In this document: positions 61,050-64,000 of the stretch, one piece after another | Numbering within the stretch: the stretch's first letter is position 1 | Layout: each line of letters opens with the position of its first letter | From: Bacillota bacterium | Lineage (GTDB): Bacteria > Bacillota > Clostridia > Peptostreptococcales > Anaerovoracaceae | Length of the DNA stretch: 64,000 nt | Reading direction: 5' to 3' | Assembly (NCBI GenBank): GCA_017522185.1 | Contig: JAFWZZ010000028.1 | Coordinates: 58,428 to 122,427, forward strand | Translations under genes and position numbers: made by a program | The notes under the pieces: generated by a model | Seen by the model: the letters and a program-made list of their open reading frames with translations, nothing else | The model's database searches: none | What the model was told of the DNA's origin: nothing

Positions 61050-62566
61050 CACAGACCTCCTTCAAAAACGGCAGCCGCCGCCTGCTCTGCCAGAGAGAAT
61101 AAACCGGCAAAAGCATCAGGCGAGATGCCCAGTACAACGGAAATGACCGCAGTGATAACGAGAGGCACAAGCATCGCTTTGGATGCCTCGCCGTCCAGCT
61201 TCATCTCATATTTCTCAAAAGCCGGATTCACATCCCGTGATGTGAACGCGATATAGCAGACCGGCACCAGATAGGTCAGAGACAAGAGCGCGCTGGCAAC
61301 AAGAACCAGCATGAATACCAGCTGTCCACTTTGGGCTGCACCCTGCAGGATGCTCATCTTGCTGACAAAACCCACCATAAACGGCAGGCCGGCAATGCCC
61401 AGAGACGCCAGGGTAAAGGCCGTCATGGTCACAGGCATTCTTCTGCCGATGCCACGCATATCGCTGATTTCTGACTTATGTGTGGTGACAAAGATGGCAC
61501 CGGCGCACATAAATAATGTAATTTTCATAAAAGCATGGGCGACGATATGATAAATCGCACCCGTCATACTGATTGGCGTCAGAATACAGACACCCAGCAC
61601 GATATAGGACAACTGTCCCACCGTGGAGAAGGCCAGTCTGGCCTTCAGATTGTCCTTCTGAATGGCGATCAAAGAGGACAGAATAATGGTCACGGCCGCA
61701 AACCAGACCAGAATATCCGTAGCGCCGCAGCTTTCGCACAGCGCCGGACCGAAGGTATATCCTACAATTCGGATGACGCAGAATGCGCCTGCCTTTACCA
61801 CTGCTACGGCATGGAGCAGCGCGCTGACCGGTGTCGGCGCAACCATAGCCGCAGGCAGCCAGCTGTGAAGGGGCATCACGCCTGCTTTAACCGCACCGCC
61901 GGCGATCATCAGGAAGAACACCAGAAGCGCAGTTCCATCAGACATGCTGTCTCCGATGAAGCCGCCCGGCGCGAAGTCCAGAGTGCCGCAGGCAAAATAT
62001 ACGAAGACCATTGCCACAAAGAACAGCTGTCCGCTGCCCAGCGTGTAGAGCAGATATTTTCTGCCGGCAGACTTTCCTTTGTCGTCACGGTAGTGAACGA
62101 CCAGCGGATAGGTCGCAACGGTCAGGATTTCGTAGAACACGAAGAAGGTAAATAAGTTGGCCGCGAAACAGATGCCGATGGCCCCTGACAGGCACATGGC
62201 AAAGGCCGCAAAATAGCCCGTCTGGTTCTGTTCCCCGTGACCTCTCATATAGCCGATAGAATAGACCGACGTCAGAATCCAAAGGCCCGATGCCACGCAG
62301 GCAAAGACCATGCCGACGCTGTCGACTTTGAGAGCCAGGGTAACCCCTTCTACGATTTCCATAATTTCAATATCAAAAGTCGTGCCCGCCAGAACGGCCG
62401 GCACCATGGAGAAGACACAGGCCGCTTTGATGATGGCCGCCCCGAAAGTGATGCCTTCCCTGCAGTTTGGAGTGATGCGTTCTCCGAAAACGAGGATCAG
62501 TGCCGCCGCCAACATGGAAACAAGAATCGCGATCAGCGGGCGCATCATAAGGATTGTTTCAAACAT
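61049..62566 (-). CDS. Proton-conducting antiporter-like membrane subunit (NuoM/MrpD type)
   Basis: 505 aa, about fourteen helices. Key sequences: TFFVFYEILTVATYPLVVH (Glu in helix 5), AGVMPLHSWLPAAMVAPTPVSALLHAVAVVKAG (Lys in helix 7), RLAFSTVGQLSYI and HAFMKITLFMCAGAIF. These are the charged residues of proton pathways in complex I and Mrp antiporters. It begins immediately after the previous stop (TAAATG). Confidence 0.88.
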   Translation of the reverse strand: MFETILMMRPLIAILVSMLAAALILVFGERITPNCREGITFGAAIIKAACVFSMVPAVLAGTTFDIEIMEIVEGVTLALKVDSVGMVFACVASGLWILTSVYSIGYMRGHGEQNQTGYFAAFAMCLSGAIGICFAANLFTFFVFYEILTVATYPLVVHYRDDKGKSAGRKYLLYTLGSGQLFFVAMVFVYFACGTLDFAPGGFIGDSMSDGTALLVFFLMIAGGAVKAGVMPLHSWLPAAMVAPTPVSALLHAVAVVKAGAFCVIRIVGYTFGPALCESCGATDILVWFAAVTIILSSLIAIQKDNLKARLAFSTVGQLSYIVLGVCILTPISMTGAIYHIVAHAFMKITLFMCAGAIFVTTHKSEISDMRGIGRRMPVTMTAFTLASLGIAGLPFMVGFVSKMSILQGAAQSGQLVFMLVLVASALLSLTYLVPVCYIAFTSRDVNPAFEKYEMKLDGEASKAMLVPLVITAVISVVLGISPDAFAGLFSLAEQAAAAVFEGGL

Positions 62567-64000
62567 TTATGCTGCCACCCCCTCGATTACACCTGCCAGC
62601 AGAGATACGAACCAGGTATTGGCGAATCCCAGGGCCAGGATACCAATGCCGCAAAGGACGATCGGAATCAGGTGCATCCAGGACACTTCGCCCTTGGTTT
62701 CGTGAAGAACTTCCACTTTTTCATCGCTCTGATCCATAAAGATATGCTCCAGCATGCGGAAGAAATATACCGCGTTGAGCAGGCTGCTGACTACCAGCAC
62801 TGCTACATAGACATAGTCCCCTGCCTGGACCGCGCCCAGAGCCAGATACCACTTGCTGAAGAAACCGGCGGTTGGTGGAATGCCCACCATAGAAAGCGCC
62901 GCCAGCACCATCACGATGACGGTCTTCGGCATCTTCCGGTAAAGCTGTCCTAAATTGTCCAGTCCGGTGACGCCGTATTTATACTGAATGGCGCCTGCAC
63001 AGAAGAACAGGCCGCCCTTCATAAAGGAATGATTGATGATATGTAACACCGCGCCAATGAGTCCGTAGACATTGCCAACGGCCATACCGATGCCGATATA
63101 ACCAATCTGGGCGATACTGGAATAGGCCAGCATCTTCCGCAGATCCTTCTGCTGGATGGCTTTCAGCGAGCCGTAAATCATGCCTGTGGCAGCCATCATT
63201 CCCAGCAGTACCAGGAAGGTATGTACATGGTCATTGTTTGCATCGAATACGAAATAGAAGAAACGCAGCATGGCATATGCCGGTACCTTCCCCATAACCC
63301 CTGCAATAAGCGGTGCGGCACCCGGGTGGGAATGGGTGTACGCAGAAGGCTGCCATCCGTGGAGTGGGAAGAGGGCCATTTTGATGCCGAAACCCACCAC
63401 GAAGAAGATCATGGCAACCATGGTCGTGCCGGAACTTAAGACCGGACCCACCAGGCCGGACATGTCTTCCATGTTCAGCGTGCCCGTTTCCCCGTAAAGG
63501 AAGGCCACGCCCAGAAGATAGAAGGATGCCCCGATAGTCCCGATTAACAGGTAACGGAAAGCAGACACGATGCCTTTGTCCCCGCCCATGGCAATCAGTG
63601 CATAGCCGGACAGGGATGTGATTTCCAGGAATACGTACAGGTTGAAGATGTCCCCGGTGGACGTCATACCAAGCAGCCCAGTAATCAAAAGAGACAGGAT
63701 GGAGAAATATCCCGCGTTCTTGAAACGGCTCTTCCCCTGCTGGAACGGCACGCCAAAGAGGATGCTGAGACAGCCCATAAAGGCAATCAGCACCAGGATC
63801 ACGGCGTTTAACGGGTCGATGACAAATTCAATACCGTATGGGGGTTTCCAGTTCCCCATCCAGTAATGGATTTCGCCTGTTTCTGCATCCATTACCTGCA
63901 TCACCTGCAGGATGGACATGACAAAAGAGCAGAAAGCCATGGCAAACACGACCACTCTGCCTGTAATACGACTTAAGTATGATATCACCGGACAGATCAG
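62567..64000 (-). CDS. Proton-conducting antiporter-like membrane subunit (NuoN/MrpD type), 5' end outside window
   Basis: Open in frame to the window edge, so the N-terminus is missing. A GTG at 63988 is possible but the frame continues upstream (LICP before VISYLSR). Conserved residues: NLYVFLEITSLSGYALIA, MALFPLHGWQPSAYTHSHPGAAPLIAGVMGKVPAYAMLR (residues about 208-245), LAYSSIAQIGYIGIG, HSFMKGGLFFCAGAIQY. First visible gene of the antiporter operon. The full complex (hydrogenase-linked, Mrp or other) cannot be named from this part. Confidence 0.85.
   Translation of the reverse strand: MICPVISYLSRITGRVVVFAMAFCSFVMSILQVMQVMDAETGEIHYWMGNWKPPYGIEFVIDPLNAVILVLIAFMGCLSILFGVPFQQGKSRFKNAGYFSILSLLITGLLGMTSTGDIFNLYVFLEITSLSGYALIAMGGDKGIVSAFRYLLIGTIGASFYLLGVAFLYGETGTLNMEDMSGLVGPVLSSGTTMVAMIFFVVGFGIKMALFPLHGWQPSAYTHSHPGAAPLIAGVMGKVPAYAMLRFFYFVFDANNDHVHTFLVLLGMMAATGMIYGSLKAIQQKDLRKMLAYSSIAQIGYIGIGMAVGNVYGLIGAVLHIINHSFMKGGLFFCAGAIQYKYGVTGLDNLGQLYRKMPKTVIVMVLAALSMVGIPPTAGFFSKWYLALGAVQAGDYVYVAVLVVSSLLNAVYFFRMLEHIFMDQSDEKVEVLHETKGEVSWMHLIPIVLCGIGILALGFANTWFVSLLAGVIEGVAA

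Overview
The window looks like a chromosomal segment of a spore-forming, glutamate-fermenting anaerobe of the Firmicutes (Clostridia/Eubacteriales). The evidence is three sporulation sigma factors (SigK, SigE, SigG) with SpoIIGA and YlmC, an infC-rpmI-rplT operon with an AUU start, strong TTGACA/TATAAT promoters with purine-rich ribosome binding sites, and a complete B12-dependent methylaspartate pathway. A relative of the Anaerovoracaceae (Clostridiales Family XIII) is my guess from gene content only. Nearly all genes are on the minus strand. I saw no rRNA, tRNA, CRISPR array, prophage or insertion sequence.

1-16.8 kb is a housekeeping and cell-shape region: a partial MATE pump, RNase Y, RodA (plus strand), then radC-mreB-mreC-mreD-PBP2-minD. 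Next come a DUF1540 protein and SigK (plus strand), a PBP-like protein without catalytic residues, cmk, nrdR and ylmC. A glycine riboswitch precedes an amino-acid:cation symporter and is followed by a lipoprotein with an FKBP-like fold. 16.8-22.6 kb is a BMP-type nucleoside ABC importer, a PHP phosphatase and a small Cys-rich membrane protein.

22.7-32.4 kb is the most accessory-like part. A candidate guanidine-IV (mepA) riboswitch precedes a MATE pump. A seven-gene operon then encodes a YtrA-like GntR repressor, two membrane proteins, an ABC ATPase and three tandem paralogous membrane-anchored extracytoplasmic proteins of unknown function. After it lies a roughly 350-bp array of six imperfect inverted repeats with a strikingly regular 51-52 bp period, then a PD-(D/E)XK-nuclease-like gene split by an in-frame stop codon.

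32.4-42 kb holds a GGGtGRT protein with a NifU-like scaffold, a CBS-domain membrane protein, a Fur-family regulator with a putative metal exporter, coaBC, another MATE pump, and sigG-sigE-spoIIGA. The promoter ahead of spoIIGA has a Spo0A box and an over-long spacer, as in Bacillus subtilis spoIIG.

42.3-56.7 kb is a near-complete glutamate (methylaspartate) fermentation island. GlmS/GlmE with the reactivase GlmL make 3-methylaspartate. Methylaspartate ammonia-lyase makes mesaconate, and a two-subunit fumarase-type hydratase (probable mesaconase) makes citramalate. The CitDEF lyase, probably a citramalate lyase here, yields pyruvate and acetate. CitG and an unusual CitC-CitX fusion mature the lyase. 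A GntR regulator and a palindromic operator over the glmS promoter suggest pathway control. 56.9-64 kb contains infC-rpmI-rplT with a leader, an AEC transporter, and three proton-pumping antiporter-like subunits with a 49-aa membrane peptide between them, the last gene running off the window.
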